DNA from: Paenibacillus sp. PL2-23
Lineage (GTDB): Bacteria; Bacillota; Bacilli; Paenibacillales; Paenibacillaceae
Direction: 5' to 3'
NCBI RefSeq assembly: GCF_040834005.1
Contig: NZ_CP162129.1
Location: 3,806,001 to 3,870,000, forward strand
DNA length: 64,000 nt
This document shows, in pieces, positions 1 through 7,947 of this stretch (positions are counted from its first letter, which is position 1; the number at the start of each line of letters is the position of its first letter). The notes below the pieces were generated by a model. That model saw only the letters and a list, made by a program, of their open reading frames with translations. It was not told the origin of the DNA and ran no database searches. A program made the translations under genes and the position numbers.

Positions 1-743
1 AATCGCTGCTGGGACGGTGTCTCGCTGCCGCCCTTCGGCTCCGTGCTGAGCGCGATATGATCCGCGTAGGGCAGCAAATCGGTTTTCATGTGCAAATATC
101 CCGCTCCGCCTGCAAACTTCACGATGCCTAAGGAATACCTGCGAGCGCCCTGAATGGCCCACGCCTGATAATCCTCCCCATCTTGTCGTGCGAGCGGGTC
201 CAGCAGCAGAAACGCTTCCCTGCTGTCTCCGCTTAGCCAGAGATAGCCCTCCCGCGCTTCTCCTTGAGGAGCAATGCGGTAGCGGGACGTGTCTGACGCC
301 CTTACCAATTGCAGCGCGGCAGGCTCCTGGCTCTCTACATAAGAGAGCAGATGCTCGTCTGAAGCAGACGTGAGCCGGTCCTGCGACATCAGCATCGCAA
401 CGAGTATTACGGCTGCGACAGCGGCAGAGCCGGCAAGGAGGCTTCTTCCCAGCCAGCGGCCCGCCCCCTTAAGCCGGACCCTCCGCCTAAGCGAAGCGCG
501 GCGGCTGGGAGTCAGCTCGTAAGCTTCGGGAGCTCCGTCGTTCTTTCCCGTGGTCGGGCTGAGGAGCTGCCCCCACTCCTCGCGCAGCGCTTGGCAGCTG
601 GCACATTCAGCCGCATGCAAGTGCAGCGCTGTCCGCCTGACGGTGTCGGCATGGCCTATCAGGGCGTCGATCCAATCCTGCTCAGTGAAGCCAGCCTCGC
701 ATGTCGTCTTGGCAGCTTCCAACTCTACTTTATCCCTGCTCAT
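1..743 (-). CDS. Anti-sigma factor, RskA-like, membrane-anchored (partial at window start)
   Basis: Partial gene; the C-terminus lies beyond the window start and about 247 codons are visible. The start ATG overlaps the stop of the upstream sigma gene as ATGA, so the pair is probably translationally coupled. The N-terminal part has a zinc-finger-type His-x3-Cys-x2-Cys (HAAECASC, about residues 43-50), typical of anti-sigma factors that hold an ECF sigma factor. A hydrophobic helix near residues 95-112 (LLAGSAAVAAVILVAML) should span the membrane. The outer part resembles the RskA/anti-sigma-K C-terminal domain, with YLWLSGDS, a YQAWAI segment and a closing STEPKGGSETP motif. Likely role, from family knowledge: sequester the partner sigma factor and release it on an envelope signal. 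The signal cannot be read from the sequence. Confidence 0.85.
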   Translation of the reverse strand, partial: MSRDKVELEAAKTTCEAGFTEQDWIDALIGHADTVRRTALHLHAAECASCQALREEWGQLLSPTTGKNDGAPEAYELTPSRRASLRRRVRLKGAGRWLGRSLLAGSAAVAAVILVAMLMSQDRLTSASDEHLLSYVESQEPAALQLVRASDTSRYRIAPQGEAREGYLWLSGDSREAFLLLDPLARQDGEDYQAWAIQGARRYSLGIVKFAGGAGYLHMKTDLLPYADHIALSTEPKGGSETPSQQR

Positions 744-1366
744 CCGCCTCCTTCCTCCCTTCCGAAGCCCTCAGCAGCCCAGCCTCGCCTCGTCAGCGAT
801 TTGCGAAGATTGTGAATGCCGTATCTGATCCACGACTTGACCGTGCCGAGCGGCACCTCCCACTCCTCTGCCAGCTCCCTATGTGTCCGATGGCGGTAAT
901 AAGCGGTTACGAGTGCATTACGCTGCTGCTCCGGTAGCTCCTCCAGCGCATCTCTGACAGCACGCCGCTCCATTGACACCAGCGTCTTCTCTTCCGGTCC
1001 CGGTTCGACCTGGAACCGCTCCGCTTCTTCCGCGTCGTGCACGACAACGGTCCGGCTGAGCTTTCTCATTCTGTCCATGCAGCGGCTCTTCGTCATCACG
1101 GCCATCCAGGCGTCTACAGAGCCCCTGTCAGGACTATACTGCCGTCCCTTGCGGATCGCCTCCAGGAAGATATCATGGCAGACATCCTCCGCCTCCATTC
1201 GGTCGCCGAGCAGTCTGCACGCAATACGCATGACAAGCGGTACGTAATGGCTGTAGAAGCGGTCGAAGGCCTCGCTGGAGCCCTCGCACATGTCGCGAAG
1301 CACGGCTGCCATCGCTGCGTTGTCCTGGCAGCCGTTCCAATGGGCATTCTCTCGATTTTGACGCAC
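740..1366 (-). CDS. ECF-family RNA polymerase sigma factor (SigK/RpoE-like)
   Basis: 208 residues, GTG start behind a GGGAGGG ribosome site. Region 2 (about residues 38-105: FYSHYVPLVMRIACRLLGD, EDVCHDIFLEAI, RGSVDAWMAVMTKSRCMDRMRK) should bind core polymerase and the -10 element. Region 4 (about 143-195: ALEELPEQQRNALVTAYYRHRTHRELAEEWEVPLGTVKSWIRYGIHNLRK) is the helix-turn-helix for the -35. The spacing and the RGSV-AW motif fit the SigK group that pairs with RskA-type anti-sigma factors, and such a protein is encoded directly downstream with an ATGA overlap. It is divergent from the NEW3/ABC genes at 1550, which could be a target; no confident ECF promoter was found there. Confidence 0.93.
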   Translation of the reverse strand: MRQNRENAHWNGCQDNAAMAAVLRDMCEGSSEAFDRFYSHYVPLVMRIACRLLGDRMEAEDVCHDIFLEAIRKGRQYSPDRGSVDAWMAVMTKSRCMDRMRKLSRTVVVHDAEEAERFQVEPGPEEKTLVSMERRAVRDALEELPEQQRNALVTAYYRHRTHRELAEEWEVPLGTVKSWIRYGIHNLRKSLTRRGWAAEGFGREEGGG

Positions 1367-1466
1367 CCCGCATTCCCTCCCGAGTAGTCGAAAGTTATGT
1401 TTAATTCTTTTTTTATCAAAAAATGAACCGTTTGAAAACTCCCAAATAAATTTTAAAAAAGCGTAA

Positions 1467-1486
1467 ATCCAACAGCCCTGTTGGAT
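1467..1486. promoter_or_regulatory. Perfect 9-bp palindrome in the divergent sigma/NEW3 intergenic region
   Basis: Arms ATCCAACAG and CTGTTGGAT are separated by CC. The site lies 101 bp upstream of the sigma gene start and 64 bp upstream of the NEW3 gene start, so it could be an operator or an RNA hairpin in the 5' leader of the ABC operon. There is no T-tract, so a terminator is unlikely. The binding factor is unknown. Confidence 0.4.
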
Positions 1487-1549
1487 CGTAATCCGAATGA
1501 AAGGGCGCCCACAGCGCCTGCCAAAATTTCAAATCGGAGGTTGAATGCC

Positions 1550-2710
1550 ATGCGCAAAGCATGCCGCCAGGCTTCGATCCTGGCACTTGTTATCGCTGTA
1601 TTGACATTAGGGGGACTAGGGCTGTCGCCGCAAAGCGCGGAGGCCGCGAACACGCTGGAGCTGTTCACGCCGTATACCGCTGTTGACGCCGCGCCGGGAG
1701 AATCGATCTCCTACAGCATTGAACTGATGAACCGGGGGGAAGCAACCGTCAAAGCCGATATCAGCTTTCAGAACACGCCTGACGGCTGGTCCTATGAACT
1801 GACGGCGGGAGGCAGGGTGGTCAAGCAGCTGGCCGTCAAGCCAGAGAGCTCGGAAACGCTCAGCCTGAGATTGGATGTGCCGCTTCAGGTCGATAAGGGA
1901 GAATACAGCTTCACTGTGAACGCAGGCGGCGCCCAGCTCCCGCTTCGTGTGTTCGTTGCGGAGAAGGGCTCCTATACCTCGAAGCTGGAGGTCGAGCAGC
2001 CTAACATCGAGGGGCACGCGGACTCCAGCTTCACCTTCTCTGCCAAGCTTTCGAATCAAACTGCGGAAGAGCAGACCTATGCGCTTGCCGCATCGGTCGA
2101 CAACGGTTGGGAGGCGCGCTTCACCTCCGGCGGGAATGGCGTCACGTCCGTAACCGTCGAGCCAAACGCTTCCCAGACGTTGTCCATTGAGCTCCTGCCC
2201 CCGGATCAGGCCAAGGCCGGCACCTACAGCGTTCCGATTATGGCCGCCAACAGCTCCACCAAAGCGGAGACGACGCTGGAGGCCGTTATTACCGGCACCT
2301 ACGGCATCGCGCTGAGCACCGCTGACGATCGGCTGAATGCTGCAGTGAAGGCGGGAGGCAGCCGTTCGCTTCAGCTGGTTGTCAAAAACACCGGCACCGT
2401 CAAGCTGGAGGATGTGAGCTTGAACGCGCAGACGCCCGCTGAATGGGACGTCACCTTCGAGCCCAAAACCATCCGTTCGCTGGAGCCAGGCACAGAAGCA
2501 AGCGTTCAGGCCGTGATTCAAGCCTCCGAGCAGGCTTTGCCTGGCGATTACGCGCTGAACCTGTCGGCCGGCACCGCTCAGAAATCTGCGGACGCCGCCA
2601 TCCGAGTTGCGGTGAAATCATCTACGCTGTGGGGCTGGATCGGGATTCTGATCATTGCCGCTGTAGCCGCTGGTATCTACGGCCTATTCCACAAATACGG
2701 GAGGCGTTGA
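1550..2710 (+). CDS. Secreted, membrane-anchored NEW3-domain protein
   Basis: 386 residues from the ATG at 1550, preceded by GGAGG nine bases upstream; the frame is open further upstream but lacks a ribosome site. The N-terminus is a signal peptide (MRKACRQAS, then a hydrophobic stretch to about residue 33). The body holds about three Ig-like NEW3/CARDB-type beta-sandwich repeats (roughly residues 38-145, 150-250, 260-360) with the recurring pattern of 'G.S..Y.I...N.G....D......P..W'. A C-terminal helix (WGWIGILIIAAVAAGIYGLF) followed by KYGRR anchors it with the bulk outside the cell. The next gene, an ABC ATPase, starts two bases after the stop, so this is probably an extracytoplasmic partner of that exporter. 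The substrate is unknown. Confidence 0.8.
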   Translation: MRKACRQASILALVIAVLTLGGLGLSPQSAEAANTLELFTPYTAVDAAPGESISYSIELMNRGEATVKADISFQNTPDGWSYELTAGGRVVKQLAVKPESSETLSLRLDVPLQVDKGEYSFTVNAGGAQLPLRVFVAEKGSYTSKLEVEQPNIEGHADSSFTFSAKLSNQTAEEQTYALAASVDNGWEARFTSGGNGVTSVTVEPNASQTLSIELLPPDQAKAGTYSVPIMAANSSTKAETTLEAVITGTYGIALSTADDRLNAAVKAGGSRSLQLVVKNTGTVKLEDVSLNAQTPAEWDVTFEPKTIRSLEPGTEASVQAVIQASEQALPGDYALNLSAGTAQKSADAAIRVAVKSSTLWGWIGILIIAAVAAGIYGLFHKYGRR

Positions 2711-2712
2711 TC

Positions 2713-3693
2713 GTGGAGCAGCGCACCTATACAGAAGCCGCCGTCGAGCTGACGGGACTAACCAAAGCGTACGGCAGCCATCTAGCGGTCAACAAGCTGG
2801 ACCTTACGATTCGCAAGGGTGAAGTATTCGGCTTGCTGGGACCGAACGGCGCGGGCAAAACCACAACGATTCTAATGATGCTGGGACTAACCGAGCCGAC
2901 AGCCGGTACTGTGCGCGTGCTGGGTCTCGACCCGGCTCGAAGCGCGCTGGACATTAAACGCCGGATCGGCTATATGCCGGACGACCTTGGCTTCTACGAG
3001 GATCGGACCGCAATAGACAATTTGATGTACACAGCGGGGTTGAACGGCTTCTCCAGGCAAGCAGCCCAGCAGAACGCATTGGAGCTGTTGGAGCGTGTCG
3101 GCTTGTCTGGAAGCGGCAGGAAGAAGGTTGGCGCATTCTCCAGAGGGATGCGCCAGAGACTGGGACTAGCAGACGTGCTGATCAAACGTCCCGAGATGAT
3201 CATTCTGGATGAGCCAACGCTCGGCATAGACCCCAAAGGCGTGCAGGAGCTGCTGGAGCTCATTACGACCCTCAGCAGGGAAGACGGCCTCACTGTGCTG
3301 CTCTCATCGCATCATCTGCAGCAAGTGCAGCAAATTTGCGATCGGGTCGGCTTGTTTGTCGGAGGGAGACTGGTCGCATGCGGCGGACTGGAGCAGCTCT
3401 CGGGCATGCTGGAGGAGGAGCACGCCGTTGTCATCGAGCTGGAGTTTGGGAATCCAAGCGAGCGCCTGAAGCCCGCCTTGCTGGCTATCCCTGGCGTTAG
3501 GGACATGAGGGAAATCGCCATGCTGCCGGACGGTCGTTTCAGGGCGGAGCTGCAATGCGACACCGACGTGACAGCCGCCGCGGCGCGAACGGCTTCCTCG
3601 GAAGCAGAGCTGTATGCCATTCATAGACGAACGTATAGTCTGGACGATGTGTATCGTCGTTTTTTTGAAGGAGGTGACACACATGCCGTTTAA
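2713..3693 (+). CDS. ABC exporter ATP-binding protein
   Basis: 326 residues from a GTG start with GGGAGGCG upstream inside the end of the preceding gene. All nucleotide-binding motifs are visible: Walker A GPNGAGKTT, the signature FSRGMRQRLG in the LSGGQ position, Walker B MIILDEPTLGIDP, and the switch histidine in LLSSHHL. The C-terminal 90 residues are the accessory domain common in CcmA/NatA-type exporters. It sits between the NEW3 protein and a multi-span permease and overlaps the permease start by 11 bases, so the three genes form one unit. From family knowledge it powers export or membrane modification such as antibiotic or lipid handling; the cargo cannot be told. Confidence 0.92.
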   Translation: MEQRTYTEAAVELTGLTKAYGSHLAVNKLDLTIRKGEVFGLLGPNGAGKTTTILMMLGLTEPTAGTVRVLGLDPARSALDIKRRIGYMPDDLGFYEDRTAIDNLMYTAGLNGFSRQAAQQNALELLERVGLSGSGRKKVGAFSRGMRQRLGLADVLIKRPEMIILDEPTLGIDPKGVQELLELITTLSREDGLTVLLSSHHLQQVQQICDRVGLFVGGRLVACGGLEQLSGMLEEEHAVVIELEFGNPSERLKPALLAIPGVRDMREIAMLPDGRFRAELQCDTDVTAAAARTASSEAELYAIHRRTYSLDDVYRRFFEGGDTHAV

Positions 3694-4690
3694 CGGCTTA
3701 CGCGCTAGGCTGTCGGAAAGATTCTCTCTCCGCAAGGGCGGTGAATCGTCCGCCGCCGCTTTCTGGGTCATGGTGCGCAAGGAATTCGGAGATCACGTTC
3801 GAAGCTGGCGATTTGTCATTCTGATGGGCATTATTTTGCTGGCCTGCATCGGCTCTGTCTACTCAGCGGTTACCGCGCTCCGAAGCGGAGCCAACGAGGA
3901 TACAAGCATGGCGTTCCTGCAAATCTTCACCTTGTCGGATGGAACCTTGCCTAACTTTATCGCGTTTGTCACGTTTCTCGGTCCGCTCATGGGCATCGCT
4001 CTCGGCTTTGACGCCGTGAACGCGGAACGCAGCAGAGGCACACTTAGCCGTCTGATCTCCCAGCCCATTTACCGGGACGATCTGCTGAAGGCGAAATTTG
4101 TGTCCACGCTGCTCGTCATTACGGTCGCTATATTCGCGCTTGGGCTGCTTGTTATGGGGCTTGGCCTTATTGTAATCGGCTATCCGCCGACGCCGGAGCA
4201 ATTTCTGCGGGTGCTGCTCTTTCTGATCACGTCCGTTGTCTATATCGGCTTCTGGCTCAATCTGTCCATCCTGTTTTCGGTCCGATTCCGGCAGGCGACC
4301 ACCTCGGCGCTTGCGGGCCTCGCGATTTGGATATTTTTCACCGTATTCTATGGCATGCTCCTGAACCTCGTCGCCAAAGGCGCCGCTCCGTCGGAAAATG
4401 CGGGCGCAGAAGCTGTGATGCGCTATCAGGAGCTTATTCTATCGCTCAACAGACTGTCCCCGTCCGAGCTGTTCAATGAGGCCAACACCACTCTTCTTAT
4501 GCCTAGCGTGCGGTCTCTCGGACCGCTGACCATGGAGCAAGTGGTGGGCGCTCTGCCTTCACCGCTGCCCCTTGGCCAGAGTCTGCTGCTTGTCTGGCCG
4601 CAGCTTACGGGTATGCTGTCCGCCACGATGATCTGCTTCGGCCTGTCCTATCTGCTCTTCATGCGTCAGGAGATCCGTTCGCGCTCTTGA
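3683..4690 (+). CDS. ABC-2 type permease
   Basis: 335 residues from the ATG at 3683, preceded by an excellent AAGGAGGTGA. The frame continues upstream inside the ATPase gene, but this start has the ribosome site. About six hydrophobic segments are visible: FVILMGIILLACIGSVYSAV near 38-57, FIAFVTFLGPLMGIALGF, then FVSTLLVITVAIFALGLLVMGLGLIVIGY, FLRVLLFLITSVVYIGFWL, LAGLAIWIFFTVFYGMLLN, and a last span near 305-325. The NAERSRGTLSRLISQPIYRDDLLKAKF loop after the second span is characteristic of NosY/ABC-2 permeases. It forms the channel for the ATPase encoded just upstream. An intrinsic terminator follows at 4700. Confidence 0.9.
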   Translation: MPFNGLRARLSERFSLRKGGESSAAAFWVMVRKEFGDHVRSWRFVILMGIILLACIGSVYSAVTALRSGANEDTSMAFLQIFTLSDGTLPNFIAFVTFLGPLMGIALGFDAVNAERSRGTLSRLISQPIYRDDLLKAKFVSTLLVITVAIFALGLLVMGLGLIVIGYPPTPEQFLRVLLFLITSVVYIGFWLNLSILFSVRFRQATTSALAGLAIWIFFTVFYGMLLNLVAKGAAPSENAGAEAVMRYQELILSLNRLSPSELFNEANTTLLMPSVRSLGPLTMEQVVGALPSPLPLGQSLLLVWPQLTGMLSATMICFGLSYLLFMRQEIRSRS

Positions 4691-4699
4691 TTTCGCCTA

Positions 4700-4730
4700 A
4701 GCCGGCCCTACTGGGGCCGGCTGCTCTTTT
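4700..4730 (+). terminator. Intrinsic terminator after the NEW3/ABC operon
   Basis: Nine-base-pair GC-rich stem AGCCGGCCC / GGGCCGGCT with loop TACTG, followed by GCTCTTTT. It lies 10 bases after the permease stop. Confidence 0.85.
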
Positions 4731-4802
4731 AGACCCCTCCAACCTTATCCACCGCCGCCCCGGCGATTCGGACCGCCGATTATATCGTGTATAACCAATA
4801 AC

Positions 4803-4833
4803 TGCATAATATTGGACCACATTCTTCATACTA
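4803..4833 (+). promoter_or_regulatory. Sigma-G-type forespore promoter of the germinant receptor operon
   Basis: The -10 CATACTA (4827-4833) is an exact match to the sigma-F/sigma-G consensus. The -35 TGCATA (4803-4808) is close to TGAATA, with an 18-base spacer. It lies 35 bases upstream of the first gerA-type start, as expected because germinant receptors are made in the forespore under sigma-G. Confidence 0.75.
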
Positions 4834-4867
4834 ATCCCAAATCGAACCAGACTAGGGGTGGTCATCC

Positions 4868-6445
4868 ATGTGTCTCATGTGTCCGGATCAAATGGGCAGC
4901 TCAACTCCGAGCAGTACACCTGTGCAAGGAACAGCTCAGCCGGAGACCAAGGGATATGAGGCGGACGCTGGCACGCCCAAGCAGCCGATATCGGATGTAT
5001 TGGGGGATAATATCAGCCAGCTGGAAGCTATCTTCTCCAGAAACGCTGATATCGTATTCCGGCATTGGAGCTACGGCCCGGAGCTCCAGCATTCGGCATG
5101 CTCCGTCTATTATGAAACCCTGATGCAAGGCGAAATTATCAATTATATGAAAAGCTCCTTGCAGGATCTTGTCGCTCACGAGGTCGGCCCCGCTACGACG
5201 ATTACGCCGGAGAATGTCATTTCCTTCTTCGAGCATCAAGGGGTTTCCGAGAAAAAGGCCGATCTGCTGGATGACCTGCATCAAGCTGTGTTTCATATAT
5301 CTTCGGGCAACTTTGTTATTTTCTTCAATGAATGGAACAAGGCTCTGGTCTATCAATCGCTGACCATGGAGTCGCGGCAGGTATCAGAGCCCACCAATGA
5401 ATCCGTTATTCAGGGACCTCGGGAAAGCACCGTTGAGAACCTGCAAAAAAATGTAGGGCTTCTCCGCATGCGTCTCAAGACGCCGGATTTCAAAACCGTA
5501 GCGTTGTATGCGGGGGGGAAAACTCAAACACGGATTATTTACGGCTATGTGGAGGGCGCCGCGGATCCCGAAATGCTGAAGGAATTCGAGAAGAGAATCC
5601 AAAAAGCAGCCGAGATGGAAATATTGGAGACCTCCTACATTGAGCAGCTAATTGAGGATTCAACCTGGTCTCCCTTCCCGCAGCATCGTTATACGGAACG
5701 TCCCGATACGGCAGTAGCGGCCATGTTGGATGGCAAGATCGCCGTGCTTACACAAGGGACGGGAAGCATTCTATTATGTCCGGGAATGTTCCCGGAATTT
5801 TTCCAATCAAGCGAAGATTATTATCAGAGAACCGTGTACTCCAGCATGATCCGCTTCCTGCGCATCATTGCGTTTTTACTGGCGTTGACGCTTCCCAGCA
5901 TCTATATCGCCTTATCCACCTTCCACTCCGAGCTCATCCCGACCGTCTTGCTGCTTGCGGTCATTGATACGAGAGAAGGCATACCGTTTCCCGCTTTCTT
6001 CGAAGCGTTAATTATGGAGTTTTTCTTCGAGCTCCTGCGGGAAGCAGGCGTACGGCTGCCTAAGCCCGTTGGGTCAGCCGTCAGCATCGTTGGGGCTCTC
6101 GTCGTAGGCGAAGCGGCAATCAATGCCGGAATCGCGTCACCGATTATGGTTATTATCGTTGCGCTCACCGGCATCGCATCGTTTTCGATTCCTCAATACA
6201 ACATTGCGATCGCTTTGCGGATCTTAAAGTTTCCGCTTATGCTTTCCGCATCCATCATGGGGGGCTTCGGCATCATGATTGTGTTTATCCTCATCTTGCT
6301 GCATCTTTGCAAGCTGCGTTCGCTTGGACAGCCTTATTTGACGCCTATTGCTCCGCTTCGGGCAAGCCTGCTTCGGGATGTCTTCATAAGGGCTCCATTG
6401 AAATCACTGCTTCAATCACCGCGCAAGCATTCGCCTAAAAACTAG
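4868..6445 (+). CDS. gerKA: Germinant receptor A subunit (GerA/GerKA family)
   Basis: 525 residues, normal for the family. About 320 soluble N-terminal residues are followed by a membrane domain of some five spans (about 325-490: FLRIIAFLLALTLPSIYIAL, LIPTVLLLAVI, AVSIVGALVVGEAAINAGI, PIMVIIVALTGIASFSIP, IMGGFGIMIVFILILLHL). The motifs RIIYGYVEG, QLIEDSTWSPFPQHRYTERPD and GKIAVLTQGTGSILLCP are hallmarks of GerA proteins. The protein is part of the receptor in the spore inner membrane that senses nutrients and triggers germination. A second in-frame ATG lies three codons in; the first is kept because GGGGTGG precedes it. C, D and B subunits follow in order. The symbol follows the family; ligand specificity cannot be assigned. 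Confidence 0.93.
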   Translation: MCLMCPDQMGSSTPSSTPVQGTAQPETKGYEADAGTPKQPISDVLGDNISQLEAIFSRNADIVFRHWSYGPELQHSACSVYYETLMQGEIINYMKSSLQDLVAHEVGPATTITPENVISFFEHQGVSEKKADLLDDLHQAVFHISSGNFVIFFNEWNKALVYQSLTMESRQVSEPTNESVIQGPRESTVENLQKNVGLLRMRLKTPDFKTVALYAGGKTQTRIIYGYVEGAADPEMLKEFEKRIQKAAEMEILETSYIEQLIEDSTWSPFPQHRYTERPDTAVAAMLDGKIAVLTQGTGSILLCPGMFPEFFQSSEDYYQRTVYSSMIRFLRIIAFLLALTLPSIYIALSTFHSELIPTVLLLAVIDTREGIPFPAFFEALIMEFFFELLREAGVRLPKPVGSAVSIVGALVVGEAAINAGIASPIMVIIVALTGIASFSIPQYNIAIALRILKFPLMLSASIMGGFGIMIVFILILLHLCKLRSLGQPYLTPIAPLRASLLRDVFIRAPLKSLLQSPRKHSPKN

Positions 6446-6485
6446 CGGCCGCTTGCAACCATAATGAATCGGAAAGAATGATGGG

Positions 6486-7649
6486 ATGATGTTTAAAAAA
6501 AGGATGACCCTCGTTTTATTGTGCGCCGCCCTGCTCTTCCTGCCCGGGTGCTGGAATAAAAGAGAGCTGGATCACTACGGATTTGTAATGGCGATTGCGA
6601 TCGACCAGGGCAAAAACAAACAGTTGGAATTGACCACGCAGATGTACCGCCCAGTCACCGGGCAAAATGGGGGCGGAGGAGGCTCACAGAGCCCCACGGC
6701 GAACCTGCTGGTCAAAACAACGGACGATTCCCTATTCGAAGCGATCCGTGATATTCCTATCCATCTCGGCAGGAAGGCTACCTGGAGCCATATGCGCGTG
6801 ATCATCATTGGCGAGAAGCTGGCGAAGTCGACCGACGTCGGCAAGCTGATCGATTTTTTTTACCGGGATCATGAACCCAGACATACGATCTCCCTTATGA
6901 TTGCCAAAGGACGCGCGGATCGTATATTGGAAATCGAGCCGGAGATCGAGCAGACCATCGGGCAGCAGCTCTTGCTCACCAAACAGGTATCCTACAAAAA
7001 CTCCGCCAAATCGATGGATACGACGCTGCTCAAATTCGCTCTGCAGATGGGCAGTCCGAATAACGATGCGGCTATCACCTATATTTACAAGGACAGTATG
7101 GACGAATTGAATACAGCAGGTTTGGCACTTCTGAAGAAGGGCAAGATGATCAACATCCTGCCTTCCAAAAAAGTGGAAGGGCTTGTCATGCTGCGGAATG
7201 AATTTAAGTCCGGCATTGTAGAAATCCCCTGCCAGGAGAAGCTTCAGACAGAATCATTTGAGGTGCTTGGCCTGAATACCAGGATAAAGCCCAAGCTTGA
7301 GGGAGACAAGGTGAGCGTACTTGTAAAAGCCTCGGTAGAAGGAGTCATCGGAGAACTGAAATGCACAGAGATCAAAACAAGACAGGATGAGGAAGACTAT
7401 ATCCTCAAAATTGAAAAGGAAATCCAACATCAGATGCTCTCGACCATCCAAGTGCTTCAGGCTAATAAAACGGATATCATCGATATCGGCAATTCGATCG
7501 CAAAGTGGCATCCCAAAGCATGGAAAGGCATGAAGGACTCTTGGGAGGATCAATTTGCCGGGATCCCTTTCGATATTCAGGTCGACGTCAGGCTCATAAC
7601 GACCGGCACCGCGATTGGAAAGCCGGCTGTTTCGGGGGATAGCAAATAG
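6486..7649 (+). CDS. gerKC: Germinant receptor C subunit lipoprotein (GerC/GerKC family)
   Basis: 387 residues. The N-terminus is a lipoprotein signal, MMFKKRMTL, a hydrophobic run and the lipobox LPGC with Cys22, followed by the family's near-invariant WNKREL. Later GerC motifs include GRKATWSHMRVIIIGEKLAK and FFYRDHEPRHTISLMIAKG. GerC proteins are lipid-anchored on the outer face of the spore inner membrane and are required for receptor function. Two adjacent ATGs (6486 and 6489) are both possible starts. It lies 40 bases after the A-subunit gene and 17 bases before the small D-subunit gene. Confidence 0.93.
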   Translation: MMFKKRMTLVLLCAALLFLPGCWNKRELDHYGFVMAIAIDQGKNKQLELTTQMYRPVTGQNGGGGGSQSPTANLLVKTTDDSLFEAIRDIPIHLGRKATWSHMRVIIIGEKLAKSTDVGKLIDFFYRDHEPRHTISLMIAKGRADRILEIEPEIEQTIGQQLLLTKQVSYKNSAKSMDTTLLKFALQMGSPNNDAAITYIYKDSMDELNTAGLALLKKGKMINILPSKKVEGLVMLRNEFKSGIVEIPCQEKLQTESFEVLGLNTRIKPKLEGDKVSVLVKASVEGVIGELKCTEIKTRQDEEDYILKIEKEIQHQMLSTIQVLQANKTDIIDIGNSIAKWHPKAWKGMKDSWEDQFAGIPFDIQVDVRLITTGTAIGKPAVSGDSK

Positions 7650-7666
7650 CGAGAGGAGAACGGCAT

Positions 7667-7921
7667 ATGGTAGAACGCGTCATCGTGCTGCTGGCCGCAT
7701 ACGGCTCTATATTTGTGTACGACAGGTCTTTGTGGCAAAGCGAGTCAAGCAGGGCGGAGAAGGCGGCATACATCATTCTTATGATGGTATCGCTGTATTT
7801 CGCCGTCGACTATGCACTGGCTTTCCCATTTGACTTTCCTGGCATTTACGAGCTGGCCGATCTCGTGTTCACAGACATGGCCCGTACGATAGACAAGTGG
7901 CTGACCTTGCCCAATCAGTGA
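7667..7921 (+). CDS. Small membrane protein, probable germinant receptor D subunit
   Basis: 84 residues with GAGAGGAGAA upstream of the ATG. Two hydrophobic segments (VIVLLAAYGSIFVYD at about 5-19 and AAYIILMMVSLYFAVDYALAFPF at about 33-55) suggest a two-span membrane protein. Its position between the C and B subunit genes, its size and its two spans match the small D proteins found in some Bacillus receptor operons, which are known to modulate germination. The identification rests mainly on context; the sequence has no strong motif. Confidence 0.65.
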   Translation: MVERVIVLLAAYGSIFVYDRSLWQSESSRAEKAAYIILMMVSLYFAVDYALAFPFDFPGIYELADLVFTDMARTIDKWLTLPNQ

Positions 7922-7947
7922 CGAACAGCGATAGGAGGTGAATCCAT

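Noticed and set aside
1430-1466. ECF-type promoter (AAC...CGTA) for the NEW3 gene
   Set aside because: The spacing between the two elements is about 22 bases, too long for the usual 16-17.
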